DNA of 64,000 bases from Pleomorphomonas oryzae DSM 16300. GTDB lineage: Bacteria > Pseudomonadota > Alphaproteobacteria > Rhizobiales > Pleomorphomonadaceae. The stretch lies in NCBI RefSeq assembly GCF_000422965.1, contig NZ_AUHB01000002.1:124001-188000 (forward strand), written 5' to 3'. The position numbers and the translations under genes are program-made. The notes below the pieces were generated by a model. It was not told the origin of the DNA. It searched no databases and saw only the letters and a list, made by a program, of their open reading frames with translations. Below, piece after piece: positions 34,305-45,025 of the stretch (its first letter is position 1; the number at the start of each line of letters is the position of its first letter).

Positions 34305-35336
34305 TTGGGCATCAAGGAGCTGGCGCGCCATCTCAACATTTCCATCGGCACCGTATCGCGCGCGCTCAACGGCCATCCCGAGGTCAATGCCGAGACGCGC
34401 AAGCGCGTGCTGGAGGCCGCTGCGGAACTCGGCTACGCGCCGGACCAGGCCGGGCGCAGCCTTCGCCAGGGCACGCTCAACGTCGTGGCGCTGCTCCTTT
34501 CCACCGACCTCACCTCCAAGACCGACACCATGTTCTTCATGGAGCTGTCGCGCGGCATTCAGGATCAGTTCGCCGAGCACGGGCTTGATCTCGTCATTCA
34601 TCTGAACAAGCCGGACCTCGACATGCTCGACCGCGTCAAACGCATCGTCGAGCGCCGGCAGGCCGATGCACTGATACTTGCCGAAACGCGCGACAACGAT
34701 CCGCGCCTCGACTATCTCGCCGGTCGCAATTTTCCCTTCGCCACCATGGGCCGGTCCTGGTCGGGTGGCACCCATCCCTGGATGGACCTCGACTTCGATT
34801 TCGCCATGCGCGCCGCCATCGACCGTCTCGCCGGCTTCGGCCATCGCCGCGTCGCCCTGGTCACCGGTGATCCCGGCTACCGGCTGGACAGCATGCTGCA
34901 GGATGCTTTCCGGCGCGAACTCGCCGAGCATGGCATGCCCCTGGACGAAGCCCTGATGATCAAGACCGACACCCATGAAGAGGGCGGCTACAAGGCGATG
35001 ACCGATTTCCTCGCCATGGCCGAACCGCCGACGGCGGTGATCTTTCCTCACTACCGGGCTGTGGTCGGCGCCTATTCCTACCTCTCCGAAACCGGCCGCC
35101 AACCCGGTCGCGACGTGGCGATCCTCAGTTGCTCGGCCGACACAGCCATCGCCCAGTTCATGGCGCCACCGCTCACCTGCTTCCGGCTCGACCTTTATGG
35201 CCTCGGCCGTCGCCTTGCCCAGGCTTTGCTCGCCTCGATGCCGCGCTTTGCCGAAAGCTATGGCAACGCCTTGATCCAGGAGATCTGGCCCTGGGAGCTG
35301 GTGGGGCGCGACAGTGATGGCTTTCACGTCGGCTGA
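34305..35336 (+). CDS. LacI-family transcriptional regulator (alpha-xyloside locus)
   Basis: 343 residues from TTG 34305. The frame is open much further upstream, but GGGGAGGA lies 8 bases before this TTG and the protein then begins MGIKELARHLNISIGTVSRA, exactly at the HTH as in other LacI proteins. The hinge is YAPDQAGRSLRQGT, and the effector domain runs from VVALLLSTDLTSK. It most likely represses the importer, the alpha-xylosidase and the six-hairpin glycosidase through the two identical operators. The use of TTG may keep the repressor level low. Confidence 0.9.
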   Translation: MGIKELARHLNISIGTVSRALNGHPEVNAETRKRVLEAAAELGYAPDQAGRSLRQGTLNVVALLLSTDLTSKTDTMFFMELSRGIQDQFAEHGLDLVIHLNKPDLDMLDRVKRIVERRQADALILAETRDNDPRLDYLAGRNFPFATMGRSWSGGTHPWMDLDFDFAMRAAIDRLAGFGHRRVALVTGDPGYRLDSMLQDAFRRELAEHGMPLDEALMIKTDTHEEGGYKAMTDFLAMAEPPTAVIFPHYRAVVGAYSYLSETGRQPGRDVAILSCSADTAIAQFMAPPLTCFRLDLYGLGRRLAQALLASMPRFAESYGNALIQEIWPWELVGRDSDGFHVG

Positions 35337-35427
35337 CGCTGGCAGGTGCCATTCCGGATGACCATGGATAAGCGTAAATCTTGGCAAAGAGCGTCGGCAG
35401 CCGATTCGCCTTTTTCCGGAGACGACC

Positions 35428-37833
35428 ATGCGCGAGGAAAGCCTGTCCTTCCCGCCCTATCCGACCGAACCGAACGGCCGCGACGAGACGGTCGAGGTCA
35501 GGGTTGGCGCGTCCGATGGCAATCGGGTTTTCGAGCTCACCACCACGGCCGCTCGACGCGACAACCCGTCGCAGTCCAGGCGGGTCGAGGAACGGCCCAC
35601 CGACCCGCGTATCATGACGGGCTCACCGCTGTTCGATGCGCTCTTTGCCCAGGCAATCGACGACGCCCGGCTCAATGCCGTCTCTTCGATCCGCGACGGC
35701 GCCTATCGCCATGGCGAACCCATTCCCTGCGACTGCTTCCAAACCGGCGAAAAGTGGACCTATGTCTGGACGCGCGATGTGTCCTACGCCACTCATCTCG
35801 GCCTTGCCACGCTCGATCCCGAGCGGGCGGCAACCACACTTCTCTACAAGGTAAGTCCGTTTCGCGACGGCATTGCGCTGCCCGAGGGGCAGCCGGCCGG
35901 CAGCCTGCAGATCGTTCAGGATACTGGGTCGGGTGGCAGCTGGCCGGTCAGCACCGATCGCGTCTCCTGGGCTTTCGGGGCCGAGGCCCTGCTCAACACC
36001 CTGCGCGGAGAGGCCCGTGCCGCCTTTGCTGATGCTGCCTTCCGCGCTCTCTCAGGAACCATCGAGGCCGATCGTCTGGCTGCCTTCGATCCCGCCGACG
36101 GTCTCTATCGCGGTGAGCAGTCCTTCCTCGATTGGCGCGACCAGACCTATGCCCCCTGGGCCACGGATGATCTCACCGCCATCGCCACGTCCAAGGCACT
36201 CTCCACCAACGTCTGCCACTTCAAGGCACTCAGCCTCGCCTCTCGCCTTGCAGCCGAACGTGGCGATAGAGCGATCGCTGATCGCTATGCCGCTTGGGCC
36301 ACCGATCTCCGGACGGCGATAGATCGCGGTTTCTGGGTGGAGACAAAAGGGCTCTACGCATCGATCACCACGCCCGACAGTCCCGCCCAGCCGATCGAGA
36401 AATTCGATATGCTGGGTCTTTCGCTGGCAATCCTGACGGGCGTCGCCGGTCGCGACCGGGCACGACGAATTCTCTCAACCTATCCGCATGTGCCTTTCGG
36501 CGTACCGGTCTACTATCCGGCCCAGCCGGACATTGTCTGCTACCACAACCGGGCCATCTGGCCGTTTGTGACTGCCTATGAATTGCTGGCTGCGGTCGAG
36601 GTCGAAGCAGTGGCCGCCTTTGACCACGCCTTCGATGCGCTGGTCCGTGCCGCTGCGCTCAATCTCGACAACGTCGAGAACCAGGAGTGGCTGACCGGCC
36701 GTACCTGGTTCGATGACGGTCCGCGTATTTCATCAGCGCGCCAGCTCTGGTCGGTGGGCGGCTATCTTAGCATGGTGACCACGGCCATCTTCGGCTATCG
36801 ACCGGAGGCAGGCGGCTTCCGCATTGCGCCCTTCCTCACCGCCCATGTGCGTGATCGGCTTGGCATTGACCGGGCGGAGCTCCGCCACCTCTCTCATCAT
36901 GGCCAACGGATCGCCATCGCCCTGCATCTGCCGGCCCGTGCTGCCGGGCAGGGGCATTATGCTCTGCGCGAGGTACGTCTCAATGGAGCGCCGGTAACTG
37001 GCCTCATCGCTGATGCACAGCTTCTCGACTACAACCTTGTCGAGGTCGTCTTCGGTGATCTGATTGCCGACAACGCAGGCCTTTCGGTGGTCCCCGTCGT
37101 CGACGCCGTCACACATGATGATCCGCGTATCTTCTCGCCGCGCGAACCGGTGATCACTGATCTCGTCATCGAGGACAGGCAGGTACGGCTCAATTTCGAG
37201 GGGCAATTGCCACGCTCCGGCCGGGGCGACGCTCTTCTCTTCACTGTTTTGCGCGATGGGGAAGCGGCCGCGACTGACATCCCCGCCACGGAGTGGCGCG
37301 ATCCGCTCCCGCTTCGTCCCGGCATACGGCGCGCCTATCGCGTCGTCGCCCGCTTTGCCGAAAGTGGCAACGCTTCGCATCCCTCGCTGGAGGCGGCGAT
37401 CGAAGCGGATGCCGTGCTGACCATCGGCATCAATGACGCCGACGTAACGCGGCAGGACGATCGGTTGGTTTTCACCGATGTTGTGGTGCAAGAGGCCGGC
37501 GACTATCGGCTGGCATTCCTTTACCGGAACCACAGCTTCCACATCCAAACCGGCGTGACCAATGCGGTGAAGCGGGTAAAAGTACTCGACGCCGAGGGGC
37601 TGCTGGTCGCCTCCGGCGTCGTCCAGATGCCGCATATGACGCCGGTCAATCCGCTCCGCCGCTCGACAGCGCTACCGCTACGCCTCCCGGCGGGGCGTTA
37701 CCACGTCGAGGTCGATGACTTCTTCAACATGAGTTATCTGGCATCCAATGCAACCTACATCAGCCCTGGTGGCATGAGCGGTCCGCGTAACCAGGCCGAT
37801 ATCCGCGCCCTGGATCTCATCTGTGTCGGATGA
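35428..37833 (+). CDS. Six-hairpin (alpha/alpha toroid) glycosidase of unassigned family
   Basis: 801 residues. The first 500 residues look like an (alpha/alpha)6 catalytic domain: GEKWTYVWTRDVSYATHLGL, SWPVSTDRVSWAFGAEALL, RGEQSFLDWRDQTYAPW, PFGVPVYYPAQPDIVCYHNR and LWSVGGYLSMVTTAIFGYRP, with many Asp and Glu residues placed as in GH15/GH63-like enzymes. The last 300 residues are beta-rich and may be carbohydrate-binding or scaffold domains. No signal peptide is seen. It is 91 bases downstream of the LacI gene, so probably co-transcribed with it. It presumably removes another residue from the imported oligosaccharide; the linkage is unknown. Confidence 0.75.
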   Translation: MREESLSFPPYPTEPNGRDETVEVRVGASDGNRVFELTTTAARRDNPSQSRRVEERPTDPRIMTGSPLFDALFAQAIDDARLNAVSSIRDGAYRHGEPIPCDCFQTGEKWTYVWTRDVSYATHLGLATLDPERAATTLLYKVSPFRDGIALPEGQPAGSLQIVQDTGSGGSWPVSTDRVSWAFGAEALLNTLRGEARAAFADAAFRALSGTIEADRLAAFDPADGLYRGEQSFLDWRDQTYAPWATDDLTAIATSKALSTNVCHFKALSLASRLAAERGDRAIADRYAAWATDLRTAIDRGFWVETKGLYASITTPDSPAQPIEKFDMLGLSLAILTGVAGRDRARRILSTYPHVPFGVPVYYPAQPDIVCYHNRAIWPFVTAYELLAAVEVEAVAAFDHAFDALVRAAALNLDNVENQEWLTGRTWFDDGPRISSARQLWSVGGYLSMVTTAIFGYRPEAGGFRIAPFLTAHVRDRLGIDRAELRHLSHHGQRIAIALHLPARAAGQGHYALREVRLNGAPVTGLIADAQLLDYNLVEVVFGDLIADNAGLSVVPVVDAVTHDDPRIFSPREPVITDLVIEDRQVRLNFEGQLPRSGRGDALLFTVLRDGEAAATDIPATEWRDPLPLRPGIRRAYRVVARFAESGNASHPSLEAAIEADAVLTIGINDADVTRQDDRLVFTDVVVQEAGDYRLAFLYRNHSFHIQTGVTNAVKRVKVLDAEGLLVASGVVQMPHMTPVNPLRRSTALPLRLPAGRYHVEVDDFFNMSYLASNATYISPGGMSGPRNQADIRALDLICVG

Positions 37834-37858
37834 CCCGCACCGTGGCGCGCCTTAGGAC

Positions 37859-38179
37859 TCACGCATATTGAGGGATGGACAGGCTGTGTCTGGGCAGCAG
37901 ATAGGTCCAGGCAAGGGCTTCGAACAGGCTCGTCCGGCGCCCACCCTTCCGGAACTGCGGATAGCTGGAAAAGCTGTAGCTGGTGTTCAGACGCCCCGTC
38001 CGCGAAAGCCAATCCTCGAAGTCGTTGAGGATCAGTCCCCGCGCCACGTCTCGATCGCCTTTGGCCAAGCCAAGCGCCACGGTGGCTATCTCATCGAGGC
38101 CATCGACAGGAGCTTGGGTTTTTTGAATCCTGACGAGGCTCGCGTCCACTCGAGCGATGAGTTCCCTCGGAAATTTCAT
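37859..38179 (-). CDS. Hypothetical protein, 106 residues
   Basis: I do not recognise it. It starts at ATG 38179 with AAGGGAAGA just upstream. It begins MKFPRELIARVDASLVRIQK, is mixed alpha-helical in character and ends RHSLSIPQYA, with no signal peptide or membrane segment. The base composition is a little less GC-rich than its neighbours, which could mean recent acquisition. An open frame on the opposite strand covers the same stretch but has no Shine-Dalgarno sequence or recognisable content. It stands alone, convergent with the glycosidase gene 25 bases away. Confidence 0.55.
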   Translation of the reverse strand: MKFPRELIARVDASLVRIQKTQAPVDGLDEIATVALGLAKGDRDVARGLILNDFEDWLSRTGRLNTSYSFSSYPQFRKGGRRTSLFEALAWTYLLPRHSLSIPQYA

Positions 38180-38273
38180 CGATCTTCCCTTTCGCAAAGC
38201 CACCTTACATCCCTGCCAATATCACGACTTTGCGTTATGACAACGTGGACATTTGGCCGATTCGACCAAAGCG

Positions 38274-38310
38274 CCGCCTTCGGTAACCGAAAGGTTGCCG
38301 ACCTAGGCGG
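38274..38310 (+). other. Candidate structured RNA element
   Basis: An inner hairpin CGGTAACC-GAAA-GGTTGCCG (38281-38300, one G-U, GNRA tetraloop) is enclosed by CCGCC (38274-38278) and GGCGG (38306-38310). It lies in the 276-base gap between the hypothetical gene and the small membrane protein gene, away from any coding sequence. There is no T tract. The function is unknown; chance is possible in GC-rich DNA. Confidence 0.35.
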
Positions 38311-38402
38311 AACTTCCCACTCCCAAAGTGATCGTTATCCAGCCTATGGATCGATCCTCGGCTTGACCGGAGCAGGCCCGGGCAAACCGACATAGACAAA
38401 TG

Positions 38403-38429
38403 AAAAAGGGCGCGGCAATCGCCACGCCC
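38403..38429 (-). terminator. Rho-independent terminator of the small membrane protein gene
   Basis: On the minus strand GGGCGTGG (38429-38422) pairs with CCGCGCCC (38415-38408) over a 6-base loop with one G-T pair, followed by TTTTT (38407-38403). It ends 27 bases after the stop codon. Confidence 0.85.
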
Positions 38430-38455
38430 CAATCGAAATTGATGGCTCGCTGATA

Positions 38456-38731
38456 TCAGAAGCTGCCGCTGTCACGCAGGGAGTGTTCCACGCGCAGGAT
38501 GCGACGGGTGAGCGTCGCCGACAGCGCCAGGCCAGGGATTGCCATCACACCAACGAAGATCAGGATCGATGTCTCGCCGAGGCCGAGCATGCTGCCGATC
38601 GCCCAGGCAAAGGCGACGATGGCGCCGAGCATCTCCGAGACGATGAGCAGCGTTGCTCCAACCGCCGAAATGACGGCGTCAGTCTTGGTGTAGCGGACCT
38701 CGTGGGGCAAATCGTCGGTCTTGACCAGCAT
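38456..38731 (-). CDS. Small membrane protein of unknown function
   Basis: 91 residues. A charged N-terminus (MLVKTDDLPHEVRYTKTDA) is followed by two hydrophobic segments (about residues 20-45, VISAVGATLLIVSEMLGAIV, and 50-72, ETSILIFVGVMAIPGLALSA) and a basic tail (TRRILRVEHSLRDSGSF). I do not recognise a family. A clear terminator follows the stop, supporting a real single-gene unit. It is probably an inner-membrane protein with both ends cytoplasmic. Confidence 0.75.
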   Translation of the reverse strand: MLVKTDDLPHEVRYTKTDAVISAVGATLLIVSEMLGAIVAFAWAIGSMLGLGETSILIFVGVMAIPGLALSATLTRRILRVEHSLRDSGSF

Positions 38732-38840
38732 GTAATTTGATCCTGGATGCAGCCGTCTCGGCAGCGCGTTCGTTGGCGCGCATCAAGAGCCAGAGGGGGC
38801 CTGCTGTCAAGTGCGGACCGCCCCAAACTGGACATCGTCC

Positions 38841-38909
38841 GAAGCCGCGAAGCGGCTTCCAGCGCCAAGCGGCGCTCGCGCGGAGCGCGAAAGCCAAGGG
38901 CCGGAGGCC
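38841..38909. repeat. Run of four consecutive small hairpins downstream of pnp
   Basis: Back to back are GAAGCCGC-GAA-GCGGCTTC (38841-38859), AGCGCC-AAGC-GGCGCT (38861-38876), CGCGC-GGA-GCGCG (38877-38889) and GGCC-GGA-GGCC (38899-38909), all perfect, with short purine-rich loops. It is non-coding and lies between the pnp terminator and the small membrane protein gene. The compact, repeated design is unusual; whether it is a mobile repeat or a transcribed element is unknown. Confidence 0.5.
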
Positions 38910-38934
38910 GACCGGCGACTGAGGCCGAAAGAAA

Positions 38935-38964
38935 CGGCCGGCGCAGGATATCCCACGCCGGCCG
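38935..38964 (-). terminator. Rho-independent terminator of pnp
   Basis: On the minus strand CGGCCGGCG (38964-38956) pairs perfectly with CGCCGGCCG (38943-38935) over a 12-base loop and is followed by TTTCTTTC. It lies 23 bases after the pnp stop. Confidence 0.88.
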
Positions 38965-38987
38965 CTAAAGTGTTTACGGAGAAGAGG

Positions 38988-41120
<2,133 letters not shown>

Positions 41121-41361
41121 GCGTTTGTTCCGTTCTTGTCTGATCCGGCGCGCGGCCCACGGGCAAGACGACGAGACGCTCCTCCCGAATTCTGGGGCGA
41201 GCGTCTGGCAATCCTGCCCCAGGGTGCGGAACACGCCGGAGCGGCGCTCACCCCGGCGGGGCGACAGCGCCTGTCGTTCTTGCCCGCTTCTGCGGGCGGA
41301 CCCAACGCCCTCGTCTCAGGGCGGCGGGAAACTGGAGCCACCCCGGCGGACCGGAGCGGCG

Positions 41362-41392
41362 AAAAGGGGAGGGCAGCGAGCCGCCCGTCCCC
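41362..41392 (-). terminator. rpsO-pnp intergenic attenuator hairpin
   Basis: On the minus strand GGGG (41392-41389) and GGGC (41386-41383) pair with GCCC (41374-41371) and CCCC (41369-41366) around a small internal bulge and an 8-base loop, followed by TTTT (41365-41362). It starts 13 bases after the rpsO stop, like the t1 attenuator known from E. coli, so part of pnp transcription reads through. Confidence 0.75.
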
Positions 41393-41404
41393 CGGAAAGG
41401 TCCG

Positions 41405-41674
41405 TCAGCGGCGCAGGCCGAGGCGGCCGATCAGCGCAGTGTAACGCTCGGCGTCCTTGCGCTTCAGGTAGTCGAGAAGCTGGCGACGCTGGCTCACCAG
41501 CTTCAGAAGGCCGCGGCGGGAATGGTTATCCTTGACGTGGCTCTTGAAGTGCTCGGTGAGATTGGCGATGCGCTCCGAAAGGATTGCCACCTGAACTTCC
41601 GGCGAACCGGTATCGCCCTCGAGAGTGGCATATTCCTTGATCAGAGCGGCCTTGCGCTCGGCAGTGATCGACAT
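41405..41674 (-). CDS. rpsO: Small ribosomal subunit protein S15
   Basis: 89 residues from ATG 41674 ([20 protein letters not shown]), the normal S15 length. [40 protein letters not shown] and [20 protein letters not shown] are diagnostic. It binds 16S rRNA early in assembly of the 30S central domain. It sits between truB and pnp in the conserved order. The Shine-Dalgarno sequence is AAGGAG, 6 bases upstream. Confidence 0.98.
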   Translation of the reverse strand: MSITAERKAALIKEYATLEGDTGSPEVQVAILSERIANLTEHFKSHVKDNHSRRGLLKLVSQRRQLLDYLKRKDAERYTALIGRLGLRR

Positions 41675-41821
41675 CGGTGACTCCTTGTCGTTGGGTAACA
41701 AAAATGGCCCGGCCGGGATGTCGTCCAGCCGGGTCGGTGCAACCTGTGTCATCAGGTTGCGGTTTCTCTACAGGAAAATGCTTGCGAAAGCCAGCGGCAA
41801 TCCGGAGCCGGAAAAGGGACC

Positions 41822-42733
41822 TCAGTCCGGCAATATCAGCCGGACCGGCTTCAGTTCGCCGTGCTCGACTTTGGCGATGGCCATCAACCGGCCACGCTCG
41901 AACACCCCAACCGCTTCCTCTTCGATCGGTGCATCGCGACCGCGCAACAGCACGGGATTACCGTTCCTGAGCCGGACGGCCTGATCGGAGGTGACATCGA
42001 GCTGCCGCAGCTCGGCAAGCGCCGCTTCGATCGGCGTCAACAGCGACAGCGCGTCGCCGTCCGCTTCGAGGGCCGCCTGCAGCGCGTCGAGGGTGACCAT
42101 ATCTTCCTCGCCGAACGGGCCGACGATGAGCCGGCGAAGCTCGATGACATGGCCGGCCGTCCCGAGCCGTCGCCCCATGTCGCGGGCAATCGCCCGCACA
42201 TAGGTTCCCTTGCCGCATTCGGCCTCAAACACGGCGGTATCGGCATCCGGGCAGTCGATCAGATCAAGACGATGAACGTTGACCGGCCGCGCTTCGAGCT
42301 CGACGGTCTCACCGGCGCGGGCCAGATCATAGGCGCGTTCCCCGTCGACCTTGATCGCCGAGAAGGCCGGTGGGGTCTGCATGATCTCGCCTTCGAACTC
42401 GCCGAGCACGGCGTCGATCTCCTCGGCCGTCGGCCGCCGATCGGAGGCGCGCACCACCTCACCCTCGGCGTCGTCGGTCGTTGTTTCCGCACCCCAGCGC
42501 ACGGTGAAGCGGTAGAGCTTGTCGCCGTCCATCACGTAAGGCACGGTCTTGGTCGCTTCGCCCAAGGCGATCGGCAGCATGCCCGAGGCCAGCGGGTCCA
42601 GCGTGCCGGCATGTCCCGCCTTGGGAGTGCCGAAGATACGCTTCATGGCACCCACCGCCTGCGTCGATGTCATGCCATAGGGCTTGTCGAGCACCACCCA
42701 GCCGTGGACCGTGCCTTTTTTCTTGCGTGCCAT
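41822..42733 (-). CDS. truB: tRNA pseudouridine(55) synthase TruB
   Basis: 303 residues from ATG 42733 ([20 protein letters not shown]). The catalytic Asp 46 lies in [15 protein letters not shown]. Other landmarks are [20 protein letters not shown] and [20 protein letters not shown], followed by a C-terminal PUA-like segment. It makes pseudouridine 55 in the T-loop of tRNAs. It follows rbfA after two unrelated genes, a departure from the direct rbfA-truB adjacency seen in many bacteria. Confidence 0.97.
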   Translation of the reverse strand: MARKKKGTVHGWVVLDKPYGMTSTQAVGAMKRIFGTPKAGHAGTLDPLASGMLPIALGEATKTVPYVMDGDKLYRFTVRWGAETTTDDAEGEVVRASDRRPTAEEIDAVLGEFEGEIMQTPPAFSAIKVDGERAYDLARAGETVELEARPVNVHRLDLIDCPDADTAVFEAECGKGTYVRAIARDMGRRLGTAGHVIELRRLIVGPFGEEDMVTLDALQAALEADGDALSLLTPIEAALAELRQLDVTSDQAVRLRNGNPVLLRGRDAPIEEEAVGVFERGRLMAIAKVEHGELKPVRLILPD

Positions 42734-42918
42734 ACCTGAATCCTGCGTACGCCGGCCGGGGATGGAACCCGGCGTGACGAAATAACGGCGGACAATGCGT
42801 CCGGAAGGCGCCGCTCCTACACTGGGGCCGCAAGGAAGGCAAGGCCCGGAAGATTGCGGGACTGTCGCCACCATGAAAAGGTAGCTTGCAGACTGTCAGC
42901 GAATCTTCTGGAGTTCAG

Positions 42919-43755
42919 ATGTCTTTTGGCGTCTTTGCCGCGGTGCTTGCGGCCGCCCTTGTCCACGCTGGCTGGAATGTCCTCGTCAAGGGTGCCGCCG
43001 ACAAGCTCGCCATGACCATATCGGTGGCGATCGGCGCCGGAGTGGTTGCTGCGGTGGTTCTGCCATTCTTGCCGCTACCGGCAGCGGAAAGCTGGCCGTT
43101 TATCGGCGTTTCGGTGCTGCTTCAAAGCATCTACTACCTGTTGATCGCCCGTGCCTATCGCATCGCCGATATGAGCCTTGCCTATCCGCTGATGCGTGGC
43201 GCGGCGCCGGTCGTCGTGGCGTTGTGCGGAGCCGCCATCTTCGGCGAGGTCCTTGGCGGCGGACAGTGGCTGGCGGTCGGCCTGATTTCCGTCGGCGTCA
43301 TCGCCCTTGCCCTCGGGGCCTTCCGACAGCAGCCGCTGGCCACCGCCGGCATGATCGCGGCCCTTGGCAATGCCATGGTCATCGCTGCCTACACGCTGGT
43401 CGATGCGAGCGGCGTGCGCCTCTCCGGTTCGCCCGTCGCTTATTCCTTACTGCTTGCCGTGCTGACGGGCGTGGTGACCGTGGTCATGGCGCTTGCTGGA
43501 GGGGCTCGACCACGACCCAATGGGCGAATGCTAGGCCTTGGCCTGGTGGGTGGCGCCGCAACGACGACGTCCTATGGCGTTGCCCTTTGGGCGATGACGC
43601 GGGCGCCGGTGGCGCCGGTCGCCGCGCTACGCGAGACTTCGATCGTCTTCGCGCTGATATTGTCAAAGCTGGTGTTTGGCGAGAAGGTCGGCGGGCGGCG
43701 CTTTGCCGCCGCCTGTCTCGTCATGGCCGGAGTGGCGGCCCTGCGTCTTTTCTGA
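42919..43755 (+). CDS. EamA/DMT-family transporter
   Basis: 278 residues from ATG 42919 (GGAG 8 bases upstream); an in-frame ATG at 42886 is less likely. It has ten hydrophobic helices in two EamA repeats (WNVLVKGAADKLAMTISVAI, YYLLIARAYRIADMSLAYPL, then a second repeat with PVAALRETSIVFALILSKLV). It is probably an inner-membrane exporter of metabolites. It is on the opposite strand to the core genes around it, so it is an inserted passenger between truB and rbfA. Confidence 0.92.
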   Translation: MSFGVFAAVLAAALVHAGWNVLVKGAADKLAMTISVAIGAGVVAAVVLPFLPLPAAESWPFIGVSVLLQSIYYLLIARAYRIADMSLAYPLMRGAAPVVVALCGAAIFGEVLGGGQWLAVGLISVGVIALALGAFRQQPLATAGMIAALGNAMVIAAYTLVDASGVRLSGSPVAYSLLLAVLTGVVTVVMALAGGARPRPNGRMLGLGLVGGAATTTSYGVALWAMTRAPVAPVAALRETSIVFALILSKLVFGEKVGGRRFAAACLVMAGVAALRLF

Positions 43756-43757
43756 CG

Positions 43758-44402
43758 TCAGCTCGCAGCGGCAGTGTCGCGCGCCGCAATCAATGCCGCC
43801 TCATCAGCCTGCGCCTTCTGGAACGCGGGGCGGCTGGTGATCCGCTCGAGATAGGCTGCAACCTCGGGGGTCTTCTCGAAGATGCCGAAGTTGGTCACCC
43901 AGAACAGGGCCGAGCCCCACAGCGCGTCGGCCACCGAGAAGCGCTCGCCGAGCCAGAAGGGCGTCGCGCGCTTCACCTGCTCGTTGACGACGGCCACGAC
44001 GGTTTCGTAATCGGCATAGGGGGCCGTGGAACGCGGCAGCGGCGGTCGCTTCATGGCGTGATCGACCAGCGCCGGCTCGAAACTTGAACCGTAGAACACC
44101 ATCCATCGCAGATAGGAACCGCGACGAGGATCACCGATCGCCGGCGCCATCCCCACCTCGGGGAAGAGGTCGCCGAGATAGAGGGCGACAGCCGCCTGTT
44201 CCGTCACCACAACGCCCCGGTGACTGATGGCCGGTACCTTCCCCATCGGATTGACGGAGAGGTAGTCCGGCTTCAACTGATCACCGGTCCGCATATCCAT
44301 CACGTTGAGATCATAGGGCACGCCGAGCTCCTCCAGGAGGAACCGTGTGCCGAAGGCGCGGGTTTGCGGCGCATAGTGAAACGTGATGCGATCGTCGGTC
44401 AT
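43758..44402 (-). CDS. Glutathione S-transferase family protein
   Basis: 214 residues. The N-terminal thioredoxin-like domain (ITFHYAPQTRAFGTRFLLEE, NPMGKVPAISHRGVVVTEQAA with the cis-Pro and the Ser/Gln-type glutathione contact region) is followed by the all-helical C-terminal domain (FSVADALWGSALFWVTNFGI). It probably conjugates or reduces electrophiles with glutathione. It is convergent with the EamA transporter gene, 2 bases apart, and 95 bases downstream of rbfA. Confidence 0.92.
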   Translation of the reverse strand: MTDDRITFHYAPQTRAFGTRFLLEELGVPYDLNVMDMRTGDQLKPDYLSVNPMGKVPAISHRGVVVTEQAAVALYLGDLFPEVGMAPAIGDPRRGSYLRWMVFYGSSFEPALVDHAMKRPPLPRSTAPYADYETVVAVVNEQVKRATPFWLGERFSVADALWGSALFWVTNFGIFEKTPEVAAYLERITSRPAFQKAQADEAALIAARDTAAAS

Positions 44403-44471
44403 GAGCTTCCTCCTGATGGCCGCGCCAGTGGCGGTTCGAAGGAAGCTTCACCTCGAAGGGTGTCAGGATCT

Positions 44472-44489
44472 GGCAGCTTCACTGCTGCC
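44472..44489 (-). terminator. Possible hairpin after rbfA
   Basis: GGCAGC (44472-44477) and GCTGCC (44484-44489) form a perfect 6-base-pair stem with a 6-base loop, beginning 8 bases after the rbfA stop. There is no T tract, so it is a weak candidate for an end-of-operon element. Confidence 0.35.
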
Positions 44490-44497
44490 GGAATCTG

Positions 44498-44926
44498 TCA
44501 CTCATTCTTGTCGCTAGCGGGCTGGTCGAGGTCGCGCGCCACGTCGGGTGAGTGCAGCAGCGCGTCGATATGGGCGGTCTCGTCAAAGCGATCGTCGTAG
44601 CGGAAGGTGAGTTCAGGCGCGAATTTCAAGTCGATCCGATGGGCCACTTGGCCGCGCAGCCAACGCGCGTTGCGGGCCATCGCTTTCTCGGCCTGCTTCG
44701 GTTCCCCACCGCCGAGCGGCGTAATATACACCGTTGCATTGCGGAGATCGGGGCTGACGCGCACCTCCGGCACGGTGATCATCATGCGCGTCACCTCATC
44801 GTCCATCAGCTCGCCGCGCGAAAGAATTTCGGCAAGCGCATGGCGGATCAGTTCGCCGACACGAAGCTGGCGCTGGGAGGGGGGACGAGCCTGCCCCTGG
44901 CTTTGGCCGTGTTGGACCATCATCAA
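44498..44926 (-). CDS. rbfA: Ribosome-binding factor A
   Basis: 142 residues. The KH-like core is recognisable in RVGELIRHALAEILSRGEL, ITVPEVRVSPDLRNATVYIT and LRGQVAHRIDLKFAPELTFR, with DDRFDETAHIDALL near the end. A Gln- and Ser-rich N-terminus precedes the core; the exact start among three adjacent Met codons is open. It acts in 16S 5'-end maturation of the 30S subunit. It lies downstream of infB, from which it is separated by a YcxB-like gene. Confidence 0.95.
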   Translation of the reverse strand: MMMVQHGQSQGQARPPSQRQLRVGELIRHALAEILSRGELMDDEVTRMMITVPEVRVSPDLRNATVYITPLGGGEPKQAEKAMARNARWLRGQVAHRIDLKFAPELTFRYDDRFDETAHIDALLHSPDVARDLDQPASDKNE

Positions 44927-45025
44927 AACCTCAGTTGCAGCATCTCCCGAACGATGGACCCATCTGAGCCAAAAGGAAATGCATCGAATTCAAGTGGTGG
45001 AGAGAGCGTCATGGCGTGGACTGCT

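Noticed and set aside
37868-38395. Plus-strand frame opposite the 106-residue hypothetical gene
   Set aside because: No Shine-Dalgarno sequence and no recognisable content, whereas the minus-strand gene has a good ribosome-binding site.
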